A stretch of 64,000 nt of DNA from Poriferisocius sp965200775 (GTDB lineage Bacteria > Actinomycetota > Acidimicrobiia > Acidimicrobiales > Bin134), in NCBI GenBank assembly GCA_965200775.1, contig OZ241383.1, forward strand, positions 2,356,001 through 2,420,000, given 5' to 3'. Shown here in pieces: positions 1-9,678 of the stretch. The notes under the pieces are model-generated. The model was not told where the DNA came from and searched no databases. It worked only from the letters and a program-made list of their open reading frames with translations. How positions within the stretch are numbered: position 1 is the first letter of the stretch; every line of letters starts with the position of its first letter. The position numbers and the translations under genes were made by a program.

Positions 1-91
1 GGCTGTGGCCCACCACCGCCTCGATCTGCTCGCCGTCTCGCCCCCAGCCAACGATCCGCTCGGCGATCTCCAACAGCTCCCCGGGATTCAC
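1..91 (-). CDS. TldE/PmbA-like metalloprotease homologue, N-terminal fragment
   Basis: Only the first 30 codons lie in the window; the gene runs off the left edge. Reading leftwards from a GTG at 91 gives a peptide beginning MNPGELLEIAERIVGWG, with no stop. A GGAG lies about eight bases ahead of this GTG. TldD-family genes are very often followed by their inactive-partner paralogue TldE/PmbA, and this fragment lies 40 bases after the tldD stop on the same strand. The amphipathic helical start suits PmbA proteins. The identity rests mainly on context, because the diagnostic regions are outside the window. An in-frame start further upstream cannot be excluded. Confidence 0.6.
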   Translation of the reverse strand, partial: MNPGELLEIAERIVGWGRDGEQIEAVVGHS

Positions 92-131
92 GACCCGCTC
101 CGCGATCCAGCTTCTTGCTGCCCGCCAAGAT

Positions 132-1523
132 TCACGCCGCGGTGCCTCCCACGGTCATCGATGCCACCCGAAGGGTAGGGGTGCCGTCGCCCACCGGAAC
201 GCCCTGGCCGTCCTTGCCGCACGTGCCCGGCGATCCCATGGCGAAGTCGTTGCCCAAAACCTCGATCCCTGCCAGCACCTCCGGACCGTTGCCGATCAGG
301 TTGCCCTCCCGGATCGGGGGGCCGATCTCGCCGTTCACGATCAGGTACGCCTCGGTCATGCCGAACACGAAGTCCCCGGTGGCGGTGTTCACTTGCCCGC
401 CGCCGAGGTGGGCCACATACACCCCCCGGTCGGTGGCGGCGATGATGTCGTCGGGGTCGGTGGTGCCGTTGGCCAGGTAGGTGTTGGTCATCCGCACCAT
501 CGGCAGGTGCTGGTAGCTCTGGCGACGGCCGTTTCCCGAGCTCTCCCGTCCCTCCTTGCGAGCCCTCAGCAGGTCCCACATGTAGTCGGTGAGCACGCCG
601 TTCTCGATGAGCACGTTGCGTTGACCGGGGCGACCCTCGTCGTCGATGGCGTAGGCACCCCACTCCCGGGCCATCGATCCGTCGTCGATGAGGGTGACTT
701 CCGGGGGTGCCACCTGCTCGCCAACCCGGTCTCGAAACACCGATGCCTGCTTTGCCACCAGGTCGGCCTCGAGGCCGTGACCGCAAGCCTCGTGGAACAG
801 CACGCCCCCTCCGCCGGGGCCGATCACCACCGGCATCGACCCGCTGGGCGCGGGCTGGGCCGCCAGCTTGGTCACGGCCCGGTTGGCTGCGGTGCGGGCC
901 AGAGCATCCACCTCGTACTCGTCGAACAGCTCGAATCCGACGGGACGGCCCACGCTCTCGAACCCGGTCTGCATACCGGTGTCGCCCACAACCACGCACG
1001 ACACCGCGAACCGGGTGCGAACCTGATCGTCGGATGCCAGCAGCCCGTCGCTGTTGGCCACCAGGATCCGGCGGCAGCCGTCGGCGTAACGAGCCGAAAC
1101 CTGGGTGATGGCCGATCCGGTTGACCGGGCCGCCTCGTCGGCTCGGCCCAACAGCTCCACCTTGGCGGCCTTGGCCACCGTCTCGGGCATGACCTCCACC
1201 TGCTGAGGTGCGGGGGCGTCAACCCGGTCCAGAGCCGTAACCCGGGTGCCGGCGTGGCCCCCTCGGGCCGCGGCGGCTGCGGCTCGGGCCGCGGCAGCCA
1301 GCCCGGCCTCGCTCAGATCGGAGGTGTGGGCAAACCCAGTGGACTCCCCCACAACCACTCGGATGCCCGCGCCCCGGGTGCGTCCCGATGTCAGTTCCTC
1401 CACCTTGCCGTCGTCGAGCAGGGCCGACGACGACTGCCGGTCCTCCACGAAGACCTCAGCGAACTCGCCGCCGGTTTGAAGCGCCTCGGACAGCGTGGCG
1501 ACCACTACGGAATCGTCGATCAC
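132..1523 (-). CDS. tldD: TldD-type zinc metalloprotease
   Basis: 463 residues, close to the usual TldD length. The catalytic motif HEACGH lies at residues 244-249 inside a glycine-rich stretch (GPGGGGVLFHEACGHGLEAD), the classic TldD HExxxH zinc site. The C-terminus carries the conserved GTCGKDGQ segment. In known pairs TldD forms a heterodimer with TldE that degrades unfolded peptides and can mature RiPP precursors; no RiPP precursor is evident nearby, so housekeeping peptidolysis is more likely. The start is a GTG preceded by a GGGAGAG Shine-Dalgarno. The probable partner follows 40 bases downstream. Confidence 0.92.
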   Translation of the reverse strand: MIDDSVVVATLSEALQTGGEFAEVFVEDRQSSSALLDDGKVEELTSGRTRGAGIRVVVGESTGFAHTSDLSEAGLAAAARAAAAAARGGHAGTRVTALDRVDAPAPQQVEVMPETVAKAAKVELLGRADEAARSTGSAITQVSARYADGCRRILVANSDGLLASDDQVRTRFAVSCVVVGDTGMQTGFESVGRPVGFELFDEYEVDALARTAANRAVTKLAAQPAPSGSMPVVIGPGGGGVLFHEACGHGLEADLVAKQASVFRDRVGEQVAPPEVTLIDDGSMAREWGAYAIDDEGRPGQRNVLIENGVLTDYMWDLLRARKEGRESSGNGRRQSYQHLPMVRMTNTYLANGTTDPDDIIAATDRGVYVAHLGGGQVNTATGDFVFGMTEAYLIVNGEIGPPIREGNLIGNGPEVLAGIEVLGNDFAMGSPGTCGKDGQGVPVGDGTPTLRVASMTVGGTAA

Positions 1524-1642
1524 AGCGTCTCTCCCTCTACTTGCCGCCGTAGCCTACCGACCCGACCGGCCCATCTCGCACAGGGGGGAGCACGAAGCGG
1601 GCATGGCCGGAGTCCCCGTCCCTCTCCCGGATTGGAGCATCC

Positions 1643-3319
1643 CTATCCCAGGTTGGAGCGGCGTGGATAGGCGTGGTCGGGGTCGCAGATGATGTTCACC
1701 ACATACGGGACACCGGCATTGAGAGCCCGACTCAGGGCCGGGCCGATGTCGTCGGGCCGCTCCACCGTCTCCCCGGCGCCGCCCAACGCCTCAACCACCT
1801 GGTCGTAGCGGCACCCCTCCTGGAGATCGGCGGCCACGTCGTAGCCGTACATCTGGCGCATGGGATGTTTCTCCAGGCCCCAACAACCGTTGTTCCCCAC
1901 CACAATGGCCACCGGTAGGTTGTGGCGCACCAACGAATCGGCGTCCATCAGAGAGAACCCCGCCGCTCCGTCACCCAGCATCAGCACCACCTGGCGGTCG
2001 GGGTGCGCCACCCGGGCGGCCATGGCGTAACCCAGCCCGGTGCCCAAACAGCCGTAGGGTCCGGGGTCCAACCAGTGGCCGGGCCGGTACGAGTCCACAA
2101 ACCGTCCGGCGTAGGAAACGAAGTCGCCCCCGTCGCCTATCACCACCGCGTCACGGTCGAGCACCCGGCGCAGCTCCCCGTACACCCGGGTAGGCACGAT
2201 GGGATCGGCTCCAGCAACCAGAAGCTCCTCCTCCCCGGCCCGGGCCTCGGCCTCCAAGCCGCGCAGTTCCTCCACCCACCGGTCCCTGTCGGCACCGTGA
2301 ACCGGGGCGGGACCATCAGCGAGCGCAGCCAGGATCCTGGCCAGATCGCCCGACACTGTGGCCGCGACCTCGACATGGGGTGACACCGACTCGGCGCTGT
2401 CGGTTAGGTGAACCACCTTGGCGTCACCGAAACGGCCGAACGAGATCCGGAAGTCGAGCGGCGTACCAGCCACGATCACAAGGTCGGCGTCAGTTCGCAG
2501 CTTCCAACGGGTTCGGCTGAAGAACAGCTCGTGGTCGGCAGGCAGGCATCCCCGGCCCAAACCGTTGGCGAACACCGGCAGCTTCTGGGACTCGACCCAG
2601 GCTCGCAACCCGTCCCACGCCCCGTCCCAGTAAACGTCGGTTCCCACCAGCACGGCGGGACGGCGAGCCGCAGCCAGCATCTCCGCCACACTCGCCGTCG
2701 CCTCGGGATCGGGGGCGGCACCAACCGGCCGGGGGTCGTCTGGCACGGTCCCGGTGCCTTCGGAGAACAGCACATCCATCGGATAGTCCACAAACACCGG
2801 CCCCCGATGGGGGGTCATGGCCTCCTGGGCTGCCCCGAAGGTGACCGCGGCCAGGTCGTCCCCACCCCCCGCGGTGACCGAATGCTTGGTGACCGGAGCC
2901 AGGATGGGGACGTGGTCCAGTTCCTGCAACGATCCCGAACCCCAGCGGGCTTCGGGGGCCCGACCACCTAGCACCACCAGCGGGGCGCCGTTGAACCAGG
3001 CGGTGGTGACCGCGCTCACCGAGTTGGTGACGCCGGGGCCGGCGGTCACGGCAGCCACCCCGGGCCGTCGGGTCACCTTGGCCAGAGCCTCGGCAGCGAA
3101 CACCGCAGTCTGCTCGTGGCGCACGTCGTACAGGGCCACGTCACCCCGCTTCACTGCGGCGTCATAGAGCGGGAAGATGTGGCCGCCCGACAAGGTGAAC
3201 AGCTCACCAACCCCGAATGGGGCCAGTGCGGCAAGCACCTGTTCCCCGCCGTGACCCGATATTTCCCTTGCTTGGCCCGATGTTTGCCCACCGGTAACCG
3301 ACACCCGTTCCTCTGACAT
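1643..3319 (-). CDS. Thiamine-pyrophosphate enzyme, acetolactate-synthase-like (IlvG type)
   Basis: 558 residues with the three-domain layout of the TPP/POX family. The catalytic glutamate sits in VRHEQTAVFAAEA (E69). A central FAD/DHS-like domain follows. The TPP motif starts at LGDGAAGFSL and ends at VVGNNGCWG in the C-terminal third. The ends of the protein resemble the large-subunit-like IlvG/IlvX proteins of actinobacteria, which lack a partner small subunit; none is adjacent here. Substrate (pyruvate, oxalyl-CoA or another 2-oxo acid) cannot be told from sequence. The ATG start follows GAGGAA closely. A TTGCCC / 16 bp / TATTAC promoter is possible in the divergent spacer. Confidence 0.85.
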   Translation of the reverse strand: MSEERVSVTGGQTSGQAREISGHGGEQVLAALAPFGVGELFTLSGGHIFPLYDAAVKRGDVALYDVRHEQTAVFAAEALAKVTRRPGVAAVTAGPGVTNSVSAVTTAWFNGAPLVVLGGRAPEARWGSGSLQELDHVPILAPVTKHSVTAGGGDDLAAVTFGAAQEAMTPHRGPVFVDYPMDVLFSEGTGTVPDDPRPVGAAPDPEATASVAEMLAAARRPAVLVGTDVYWDGAWDGLRAWVESQKLPVFANGLGRGCLPADHELFFSRTRWKLRTDADLVIVAGTPLDFRISFGRFGDAKVVHLTDSAESVSPHVEVAATVSGDLARILAALADGPAPVHGADRDRWVEELRGLEAEARAGEEELLVAGADPIVPTRVYGELRRVLDRDAVVIGDGGDFVSYAGRFVDSYRPGHWLDPGPYGCLGTGLGYAMAARVAHPDRQVVLMLGDGAAGFSLMDADSLVRHNLPVAIVVGNNGCWGLEKHPMRQMYGYDVAADLQEGCRYDQVVEALGGAGETVERPDDIGPALSRALNAGVPYVVNIICDPDHAYPRRSNLG

Positions 3320-3439
3320 TTCCTCACGGTAATATCAAGTGAACCGTGCGGGGCAATAGCCTTGATCCAATGTCCCCGACGGCCACCCCCAACGGTTGCG
3401 CACGCCCGGGGTCGTTCCCCTCCGATCGAGAGCGCCTGC

Positions 3440-4435
3440 GTGGCTGAGCGAAATACCAAGCGCCAAGTGCTCGGCATCGCCCTACGGGTGGGCATCAGCG
3501 TGGCCCTGCTTGCCCTTCTGGTGGTGCTGGTCCCGTCGTTCGACGCCGACGAGCTGTGGCCCGAGTTCAACTCGGCCACCCCTTTCTGGCTGATCGGCGC
3601 GCTCACCCTCACCGTGGGGGGCATGATGCTAGCCACCGCCCGGTGGTATGAGGTGGCCCATGCCCTGGGGCTCAAAATCAAGCCCCGACGCATGTTCTCG
3701 CACTACATGGCAGGCATGTTCATCTCCAACTTCGTGCCCACCACCGTGGGCGGCGACGTGATCCGGATCACCCGTCTCACCAACGACACCGACGACGGCC
3801 CCCACAGCTTCGCCTCGGTGCTGCTGGAGCGGCTCAGCGGCTGGATCGTGCTCCCGGTGTTCACCCTCGTGGGCCTGGCGTTGGACCCGGAGTTGCGGAG
3901 TCTGGGTGCCCCCACCCGGGTGGCTGCCAGCACCGCGGGGCTAACCCTTTTGGCCCTGGCCTTGATCCTGGTGCTGGTGGGTAACGCCTGGTTCGGCCGC
4001 TGGGTCAGCAAGCACAACGGCTGGGTTCGTTTCGTTAACGGCCTTCACACCGGTATCGACGAGCTGCGGGGCAAGCCCCGGGACACCGGCCGCATCCTGG
4101 TCACCGCTTTCGCCTACCAGGCGGTGGTGCTGGCCGCGGCCGGGTGCGCCGCCAAGGTGGTAGGGATCAACGGCCTGGGACCCACCGAGCTGATGGCATT
4201 CATCCCCGCGGTGCTCATCATCCAGGTCTTGCCCATCGGCCTGGGGGGGCTCGGGTTGCGTGAGGGCGCGTTGGTGCTCTTCCTCCACGACCTGGGGGTA
4301 CTCGACGAGCGGGCCATCGCCTTCGGTCTCCTCCTCTACCTCCTCACCATGGCCGGCAGCCTGGTGGGGCTGCCCACCCTGGTCTTCGGCGGACGCCGCT
4401 GGCAGCGGGCATCTCGCTCTCGCCATGCGAGCTGA
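3440..4435 (+). CDS. Lysylphosphatidylglycerol-synthase-TM-like (flippase-like) integral membrane protein
   Basis: About 331 residues with roughly eight hydrophobic segments. Family hallmarks are NFVPTTVGGDVIR near residues 97-109 and LGGLGLREGALVLFL towards the C-terminus, as in the UPF0104/AglD-type integral membrane family. Members act in lipid or polyprenyl-sugar movement or, when fused to a catalytic domain, in lysyl-PG synthesis; this copy has no catalytic domain. The open frame extends to a TTG at 3362, but the extra 26 residues are proline/arginine rich and non-conserved in style. The GTG at 3440 (AERNTKRQ start) is therefore preferred. It lies 39 bases before a PAP2 gene, suggesting a shared transcript and lipid-linked work. 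Confidence 0.8.
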   Translation: MAERNTKRQVLGIALRVGISVALLALLVVLVPSFDADELWPEFNSATPFWLIGALTLTVGGMMLATARWYEVAHALGLKIKPRRMFSHYMAGMFISNFVPTTVGGDVIRITRLTNDTDDGPHSFASVLLERLSGWIVLPVFTLVGLALDPELRSLGAPTRVAASTAGLTLLALALILVLVGNAWFGRWVSKHNGWVRFVNGLHTGIDELRGKPRDTGRILVTAFAYQAVVLAAAGCAAKVVGINGLGPTELMAFIPAVLIIQVLPIGLGGLGLREGALVLFLHDLGVLDERAIAFGLLLYLLTMAGSLVGLPTLVFGGRRWQRASRSRHAS

Positions 4436-4474
4436 CAAGGCTCATCCCCACTTCCCGATCCGGTTACACCCAAC

Positions 4475-5254
4475 ATGAAGCTGTCCCGGTTGAAGTTGTT
4501 GTCCGGGAACAAGAAGCGCACCCGGCCTCGCTGGTATCTGGAGGTGGCCGTTATCGGTGCCTTCTACGCCATCTACACCTGGGTTCGGAATCAGTTCGGC
4601 TCGGCAGCGGTGGAGCCGTCCAAGGCGCAGGCCAACGCCGAGCTGGTCATCGACTGGGAGCGCAGCATCGGGCTGTACTTCGAGCGCGACCTCCAGGATC
4701 TGTTCATCGGCTGGGTCTCGTTCATCCAGTTCTGGAACCTGTTCTACGGGCTGTTCCACTTCGCGGTCACCGCTTTCACACTCCTGTGGCTGTACGCCCG
4801 TTTCCCCAAGCAGTACCCGTTTTGGCGCACCACCGGTCTTTTGACCACGGGATCGGCCCTGATCGGGTTCGCCCTGTTTCCGCTGATGCCTCCCCGCCTG
4901 TTGTCAGCGGGCGGACGCTACGGCGGCGACCTGCCCGACACCGGGTACGTGGACACCGTGACCGATTTGGGGGGGCTGTGGTCGTTCACGTCGGGGGCGG
5001 CCGAGCAGCTATCCAACCAGTACGCCGCAATGCCCAGCCTGCACTTCGCCTGGAGCCTGTGGTGCTACCTGGCCCTGCGAAACCACCTGTCCAACCCGGC
5101 CGGCCGGGCCGCCATCGCCGCCTACCCCTGGCTCACCTTGTTTGCCATCGTGGTGACCGCCAACCACTACTGGATCGATGCCGTCGGGGGCCTAGGCGCA
5201 TTGGCGATGGGTTTGGCCGCAGCATTCCTGCTGCACAGGCGGTCAAGCCGGTGA
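4475..5254 (+). CDS. PAP2-superfamily membrane phosphatase / inositol-phosphotransferase-like protein
   Basis: 259 residues with about six membrane segments. The PAP2 signature is visible in two parts: YAAMPSLHFAWS (PSLH at 187-190) and ANHYWIDAVGG (H231, D235). This split with a PSLH core is the Aur1/IpcS-like PAP2_3 subgroup, whose members transfer or hydrolyse lipid-linked phospho-groups. The N-terminal 20 residues are strongly basic, as expected for a cytoplasmic start. It lies directly behind the flippase-like gene on the same strand. The exact lipid substrate cannot be predicted. ATG start. Confidence 0.85.
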   Translation: MKLSRLKLLSGNKKRTRPRWYLEVAVIGAFYAIYTWVRNQFGSAAVEPSKAQANAELVIDWERSIGLYFERDLQDLFIGWVSFIQFWNLFYGLFHFAVTAFTLLWLYARFPKQYPFWRTTGLLTTGSALIGFALFPLMPPRLLSAGGRYGGDLPDTGYVDTVTDLGGLWSFTSGAAEQLSNQYAAMPSLHFAWSLWCYLALRNHLSNPAGRAAIAAYPWLTLFAIVVTANHYWIDAVGGLGALAMGLAAAFLLHRRSSR

Positions 5255-5388
5255 CGTTTGCTGCGCAGATACGGCTTCGATACGATTTTTGCCCACGATT
5301 ACTCATACTAAATGTCGCTGTGGCGTGGTATTTTTGCACCAACCCAATCGGGGCCTAAATCCGCTGACATAGCAAGGGCTTGAGGAAC

Positions 5389-7236
5389 ATGGACACCAAA
5401 CTTCTTCACCGAATCACAAGTCCGTCCGATCTCCGTCGGATGAGCGCCGACGAGCTGGTCGACCTGGCCGAGGAAATCCGCATGTTCATCGTGCAGACGG
5501 TTCAGGAAACCGGAGGACACCTGGGTTCCAACCTGGGCGTCGTTGAGCTGACCCTGGCCCTGCACCGGGTATTCGACTCCCCCCGCGACATCATCCTGTG
5601 GGACACCGGCCATCAGGCCTACGTCCACAAGATGATCACCGGGCGTCTCGACCAGTTCAACTCGCTGCGCCAGCCGGGTGGCATGTCGGGATACCCGAGC
5701 CGGGAGGAATCCCCTCACGACTGGATCGAAAACAGCCACGCTTCCACGGTGTTGAGCTACGCCCATGGCCTTGCCACCTCCCAGCAGATAGCCGACGGCG
5801 ACCAGCGCCGGGTGATCGCAGTGGTGGGCGACGGTTCCCTCACCGGGGGCATGGCCTACGAGGGGCTCAACAACCTGGGCCATTCGGGATGCAACGCCAC
5901 CATCGTGCTCAACGACAACGGGCGGTCCTACGCCCCGACCATCGGGCGGCTGTCGGAGAGCCTCATCAGGGTTCGGATGGATTCGCGCTACATCCGCACC
6001 GACAACCAAATTCGCAAGGTTCTGAAGGAAATTCCCTGGGTGGGAGAGCTGGCCGACCGGGCTCTGGGCGCGACAAAGGCTGCTGTACGGGAGATGTGGG
6101 AGCCCCGCACGTTCTTCGATGAACTGGGCCTCACCTATTTCGGACCGTTCGACGGCCACGACTTGGCCGGACTGGAGCGGGTGTTCAACCGGGTCGCCAA
6201 CCTCGAAGGCCCCTGCCTGGTGCATGTGTTCACCCAGAAGGGCCGGGGTTACGCTCCGGCCGAGAACGACCCGATCAAGAACATGCACGACACCTCCTAT
6301 GCCAAGCCGGGGAGCTACACCGAGGCGTTCACCGATGCGATGGTCAAGGAAGCCGAGGCTCGGCCCAAGATGGTGGCCATCACCGCGGCGATGCCCGACT
6401 CCACCGGGCTGCTGAAGTTCGCCGAGGAGTACCCCGACCGGTTCTTCGACGTGGGTATCGCCGAGCAGCACGCTGTGACCGCCGCTGCGGGCATGGCCAT
6501 GGGTGGGCTCCGCCCGGTGGTGGCCATCTACTCCACGTTCCTCACCCGAGCCATCGACCAGGTGAACCTGGATGTAGGACTGCACAACCTGCCGGTGGTG
6601 TTCTGCCTCGACCGGGCCGGGATCACCGGCGACGACGGGGCGTCGCACCACGGGGTGCTCGACATGGTGCTGCTCAGCAAGATTCCGGGGATGACCGTGC
6701 TGGCCCCCTCTTCCTACCAGGAGCTCCAGCATATGCTGCACGACGCCTTGGACATCACCACCGGACCGGTGGCGTTGCGCTGGGCCAAAACCGCAGCCCC
6801 ATCGGTTACCGACAAGGAGGTGGGCAGCGGGCTCAAGGGCCGCAAGGTGCGCAAGGGCAAAGACGTGTGCCTGATGGGGGTGGGCAAGATGCTGGCCAAC
6901 GCGGTCGAAGCCGCCGACCTGCTCAAGGCCGAGGGCGTGTCGGCCACCGTGTGGGATGTCCGCTGCATCAAGCCCCTCGACGAGGACATGCTGGCCAACG
7001 CGGCGTCGCACTCGGCGGTGGTAACGGTTGAGGACGGCTGGCGTGAGGGCGGAGCGGGCAGCTCAATCGCCGACGCTCTGGCTCTCTCCGGTCGTGAGGG
7101 TCAGGTGCCCTCGATCCGGGTGCTGGGTGTGCCCAACCAGTACATCCCCCACGGCAAGCCCGACGAGATTCTGGCCGCCTGCGGCCTCGACGGCGCCGGC
7201 ATCGCGGCGGCCGCCCAGCAAGCGCTCAAGGATTGA
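5389..7236 (+). CDS. dxs: 1-deoxy-D-xylulose-5-phosphate synthase
   Basis: First enzyme of the non-mevalonate isoprenoid pathway: condenses pyruvate and glyceraldehyde-3-phosphate using TPP. 615 residues, normal for DXS. Visible landmarks are GGHLGSNLG near residue 43-51, the TPP motif GDGSLTGGMAYEGLNN from residue 147 ending in NDN, the catalytic-Glu region FDVGIAEQHAVTAAAG, and DGASHHG followed by the transketolase C domain. The ATG at 5389 has GAGGA five bases ahead; an upstream in-frame TTG at 5380 overlaps that ribosome site and is rejected. The 134-base spacer before it is A/T-richer than its surroundings and probably holds the promoter. Its stop overlaps the convergent amidohydrolase stop by 11 bases. 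Confidence 0.97.
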   Translation: MDTKLLHRITSPSDLRRMSADELVDLAEEIRMFIVQTVQETGGHLGSNLGVVELTLALHRVFDSPRDIILWDTGHQAYVHKMITGRLDQFNSLRQPGGMSGYPSREESPHDWIENSHASTVLSYAHGLATSQQIADGDQRRVIAVVGDGSLTGGMAYEGLNNLGHSGCNATIVLNDNGRSYAPTIGRLSESLIRVRMDSRYIRTDNQIRKVLKEIPWVGELADRALGATKAAVREMWEPRTFFDELGLTYFGPFDGHDLAGLERVFNRVANLEGPCLVHVFTQKGRGYAPAENDPIKNMHDTSYAKPGSYTEAFTDAMVKEAEARPKMVAITAAMPDSTGLLKFAEEYPDRFFDVGIAEQHAVTAAAGMAMGGLRPVVAIYSTFLTRAIDQVNLDVGLHNLPVVFCLDRAGITGDDGASHHGVLDMVLLSKIPGMTVLAPSSYQELQHMLHDALDITTGPVALRWAKTAAPSVTDKEVGSGLKGRKVRKGKDVCLMGVGKMLANAVEAADLLKAEGVSATVWDVRCIKPLDEDMLANAASHSAVVTVEDGWREGGAGSSIADALALSGREGQVPSIRVLGVPNQYIPHGKPDEILAACGLDGAGIAAAAQQALKD

Positions 7237-8932
7237 CGGCGCGGACGAGAGTCCCGGGACGGGCCCCGGTGGGGGTGCCGTTCCTGAAGGTGACATGACC
7301 GGCGCAGACGGTGAAGTCGTAGCCGTCGGCGCTCTGCAGGAGGCGTCGGGCCCCGGTGGGTAGGTCGCCGACCACCTCGGGGAGGTGGAGCCGCAAGGAG
7401 TCCAGGTCGATCACGTTGATGTCGGCCCTCTGGCCTGCAGCCAGCCTGCCCCGGTCGTCGAAGCCGTAAAGCTCGGCCGGCTCCGAGGTGAGGAGCTTGA
7501 CCGCCTCCTCGATGGCCAGCTTCGGTCCCCGCTGCCGGTCGCGCACCCAGTGCTGGAGCATGTAGGTGGGCAGGCTGGCGTCGGAAATCACGCGGCAGTG
7601 GGCTCCGCCGTCGGCCAGCCCGACAACGGTCATGGGATGCACCATCATCTCCCGCAAGTCCTCCAGGTCGCCGTGGCGGTAACCGGTGAAGAATACCTGG
7701 AGCATGCCCCGCTCGCATATCAGGTCGTAGAGCAGCTCCAGCACGTCGGTTCCGGTGCGTTCGGCCATGGATGCCAGCGACTCCGACTGATCTGGCTCGA
7801 ACACCGGACCGCCATCGAACGGGAAAGTGGCGTTGACCGAGTGGCGCATGATGCCCATGGCCGGATCGCCGGGGGTGTCCTCGGCCAAGATCGCGGCTCG
7901 CACCTCGGGACGGCGCAGCTCGGCCAACCGCTCGTCAAGCGGTAGATGCTCCAATGCCTTGTAGGAGGGTCGCTTGGCAAACGGGTTGAACTGATCCCAA
8001 CCGGCCAGCAACCCGCCCGGGCGACCCTGGACCTGAGGCACCAGCTTGGCCCCCTCGGCGTTGGCCCGCTCAACGATGTCCATCTGTTGGCGCCACTGGC
8101 CGGGGTTGGCGTGAACCTGGATCATGGTGAAGGTGATGGTCCGGCCTGTCTCCAGACTCAACCGCCGGTAGAGTTCCACCTCGCGGATAGGGGCCTCGGG
8201 GTCCTCGCCCATCGACCCGGCCGGCACCACCTCCACCAGCGACCGGCCGTTAAGTGCGGCCATGATGACGGCCAGCTCCTCGTGGTCGGCAAAGGTTCCC
8301 GGCACCGGCACGCCCGACAGCGAGGTGTGCATAGGCAGCCGGTTGGTGGAGAAGGCCACCGCTCCGGCCTGTGTCCCCTCTCCCACGATCCGAGCCATCT
8401 CGGTCAACTCCGCCGTTGTGGGCGACCCAGTGGTGGCTCCACGCTCTCCCATCACGTAGGCCCGCACCGCTCCGTGGGGCACCTGCGCCGCCACGTCGAT
8501 GGTGCGGCCGAGCCGTTCCAACTCGTCGAGATACTCGGGAAAAGTCTCCCATCGCCAGGTGATCCCCTCGTGCAAGGCCGCTCCGGGGATGTCCTCCACG
8601 CCCTCCATCAGCTCGATCAGCCAATCGTGACGTCCGGGGTCGGCGGGGGCGAACCCCACCCCGCAGTTGCCCATCACCACCGTGGTCACCCCGTGCCAGG
8701 CAGAAGGTGCCATGACCGGGTCCCAGGTGGCTTGACCGTCGTAGTGGGTGTGAATGTCCACGAACCCGGGTGTCACATAGCGACCCGAAGCGTCGATCAC
8801 CTCTGCGGCATCAGCTTCGATGCCCGCTTCGACGGCCACCACTCGTCCATCCGACGCCGCCACATCGGCAACTACCGGAGTAGCTCCCGTCCCGTCGACG
8901 ACCGTTCCCCCGCGAATCAACAAGTCGAACAT
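7226..8932 (-). CDS. D-aminoacylase-like amidohydrolase (N-acyl-D-amino-acid deacylase family)
   Basis: 568 residues with a composite amidohydrolase fold: an N-terminal beta-sandwich strand set (LLIRGGTVVDGTG), the metal-binding HTHYD at residues 61-65, and MGNCGVG with C90, the cysteine metal ligand typical of D-aminoacylases. GGAHCRVISDAS near the C-terminus supplies the late Asp region. Family members hydrolyse N-acyl-D-amino acids or related amides; many actinobacterial copies are uncharacterised, so the substrate is unknown. ATG start. The last 11 bases are shared with the end of dxs on the other strand. Confidence 0.88.
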   Translation of the reverse strand: MFDLLIRGGTVVDGTGATPVVADVAASDGRVVAVEAGIEADAAEVIDASGRYVTPGFVDIHTHYDGQATWDPVMAPSAWHGVTTVVMGNCGVGFAPADPGRHDWLIELMEGVEDIPGAALHEGITWRWETFPEYLDELERLGRTIDVAAQVPHGAVRAYVMGERGATTGSPTTAELTEMARIVGEGTQAGAVAFSTNRLPMHTSLSGVPVPGTFADHEELAVIMAALNGRSLVEVVPAGSMGEDPEAPIREVELYRRLSLETGRTITFTMIQVHANPGQWRQQMDIVERANAEGAKLVPQVQGRPGGLLAGWDQFNPFAKRPSYKALEHLPLDERLAELRRPEVRAAILAEDTPGDPAMGIMRHSVNATFPFDGGPVFEPDQSESLASMAERTGTDVLELLYDLICERGMLQVFFTGYRHGDLEDLREMMVHPMTVVGLADGGAHCRVISDASLPTYMLQHWVRDRQRGPKLAIEEAVKLLTSEPAELYGFDDRGRLAAGQRADINVIDLDSLRLHLPEVVGDLPTGARRLLQSADGYDFTVCAGHVTFRNGTPTGARPGTLVRAVNP

Positions 8933-9007
8933 GTCGCCATTCTGTCAGGCCCGGCCGCCTGCTCCCACCCGGCGGTCAACCTGGGCCTCTAGACGGACCC
9001 GAGAAGA

Positions 9008-9637
9008 TCAGTTACGGGCGAAGTAGGGGTTGTCGCCTGCTTCGTGGTCGGTGGCGTCCACCACGTCGGTTATCTCGGGAATGGCCTCGGTGATCATCAC
9101 CGTGATTCCCTCCCGCAGGGTGGCCTGGCTCATGGCGCATCCCTGGCAGCCGCCGCCCATGGTGATGTAGGCGGTGGGCCCCTCCACCCCCAGCAGGGTG
9201 GCGAAGCCGCCGTGGGAAGCCAGCGACGGGTTGATGTGCTGATCCAGGAGCTGCTGGAGCTTTTCGGGGATGGTGCCGGTCAGCTCCAGATCGGCGTCGG
9301 CCAGCAGGTCGGGCTTGTTGGGGTTGCGGATGACCAGCCCTCCCTGCATCGGGTTGTTGGGCAGGTCGAGGGTGGCGCCGGTCAGCGCTTCCACCGATTC
9401 CTCGGGGATCATCACCACCAGGTCACCGTTGATGATATGGCGATGGCCCTCGGCACACTGGGCCACCTCCTCGAACGCCAGGTCGTAGGTGTAATCGGCC
9501 CCGCTCACCCCGGTGATCTCGATGCGCAATCCGAGGGATTCGGGTGCATCCTCGTTCGACCGTATGTCGAGCACCTTGTCGATGGCGGCTTCGGTTACCT
9601 CGAAAAGTTGGGCTTCAATGGTTTCGCTCACGAACAC
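9008..9637 (-). CDS. NfuA-like Fe-S cluster carrier (HesB-like domain plus NifU C-terminal domain)
   Basis: 209 residues in two domains. Residues 10-105 form a degenerate A-type (HesB-like) scaffold. Residues 120-195 form a NifU-type thioredoxin-like domain with the cluster-binding C164-x-x-C167 in GGGCQGCAMS. This is the NfuA arrangement: it carries a 4Fe-4S cluster at a dimer interface and passes it to apo-enzymes. Two GTG starts are possible (9637 or 9631); the longer is given. In this genome plausible clients are the cysteine-bearing ferrochelatase and the nucleases with Fe-S-type cysteines, but that link is inference. Confidence 0.9.
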   Translation of the reverse strand: MFVSETIEAQLFEVTEAAIDKVLDIRSNEDAPESLGLRIEITGVSGADYTYDLAFEEVAQCAEGHRHIINGDLVVMIPEESVEALTGATLDLPNNPMQGGLVIRNPNKPDLLADADLELTGTIPEKLQQLLDQHINPSLASHGGFATLLGVEGPTAYITMGGGCQGCAMSQATLREGITVMITEAIPEITDVVDATDHEAGDNPYFARN

Positions 9638-9678
9638 AGCCTACCCGAGTGATCCGACAAGAGACACTGCCTCGAGAC

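Noticed and set aside
5308..7011. 567-residue open frame antisense to dxs
   Set aside because: His/Val/Gly-rich shadow of a certain dxs gene. Similar antisense frames at 27903-29633 (parE) and 35722-37233 (addA) were rejected for the same reason.
7226..7236. Overlap of dxs and amidohydrolase ends as a regulatory antisense device
   Set aside because: Eleven-base convergent overlaps are common in compact genomes and nothing else points to control.
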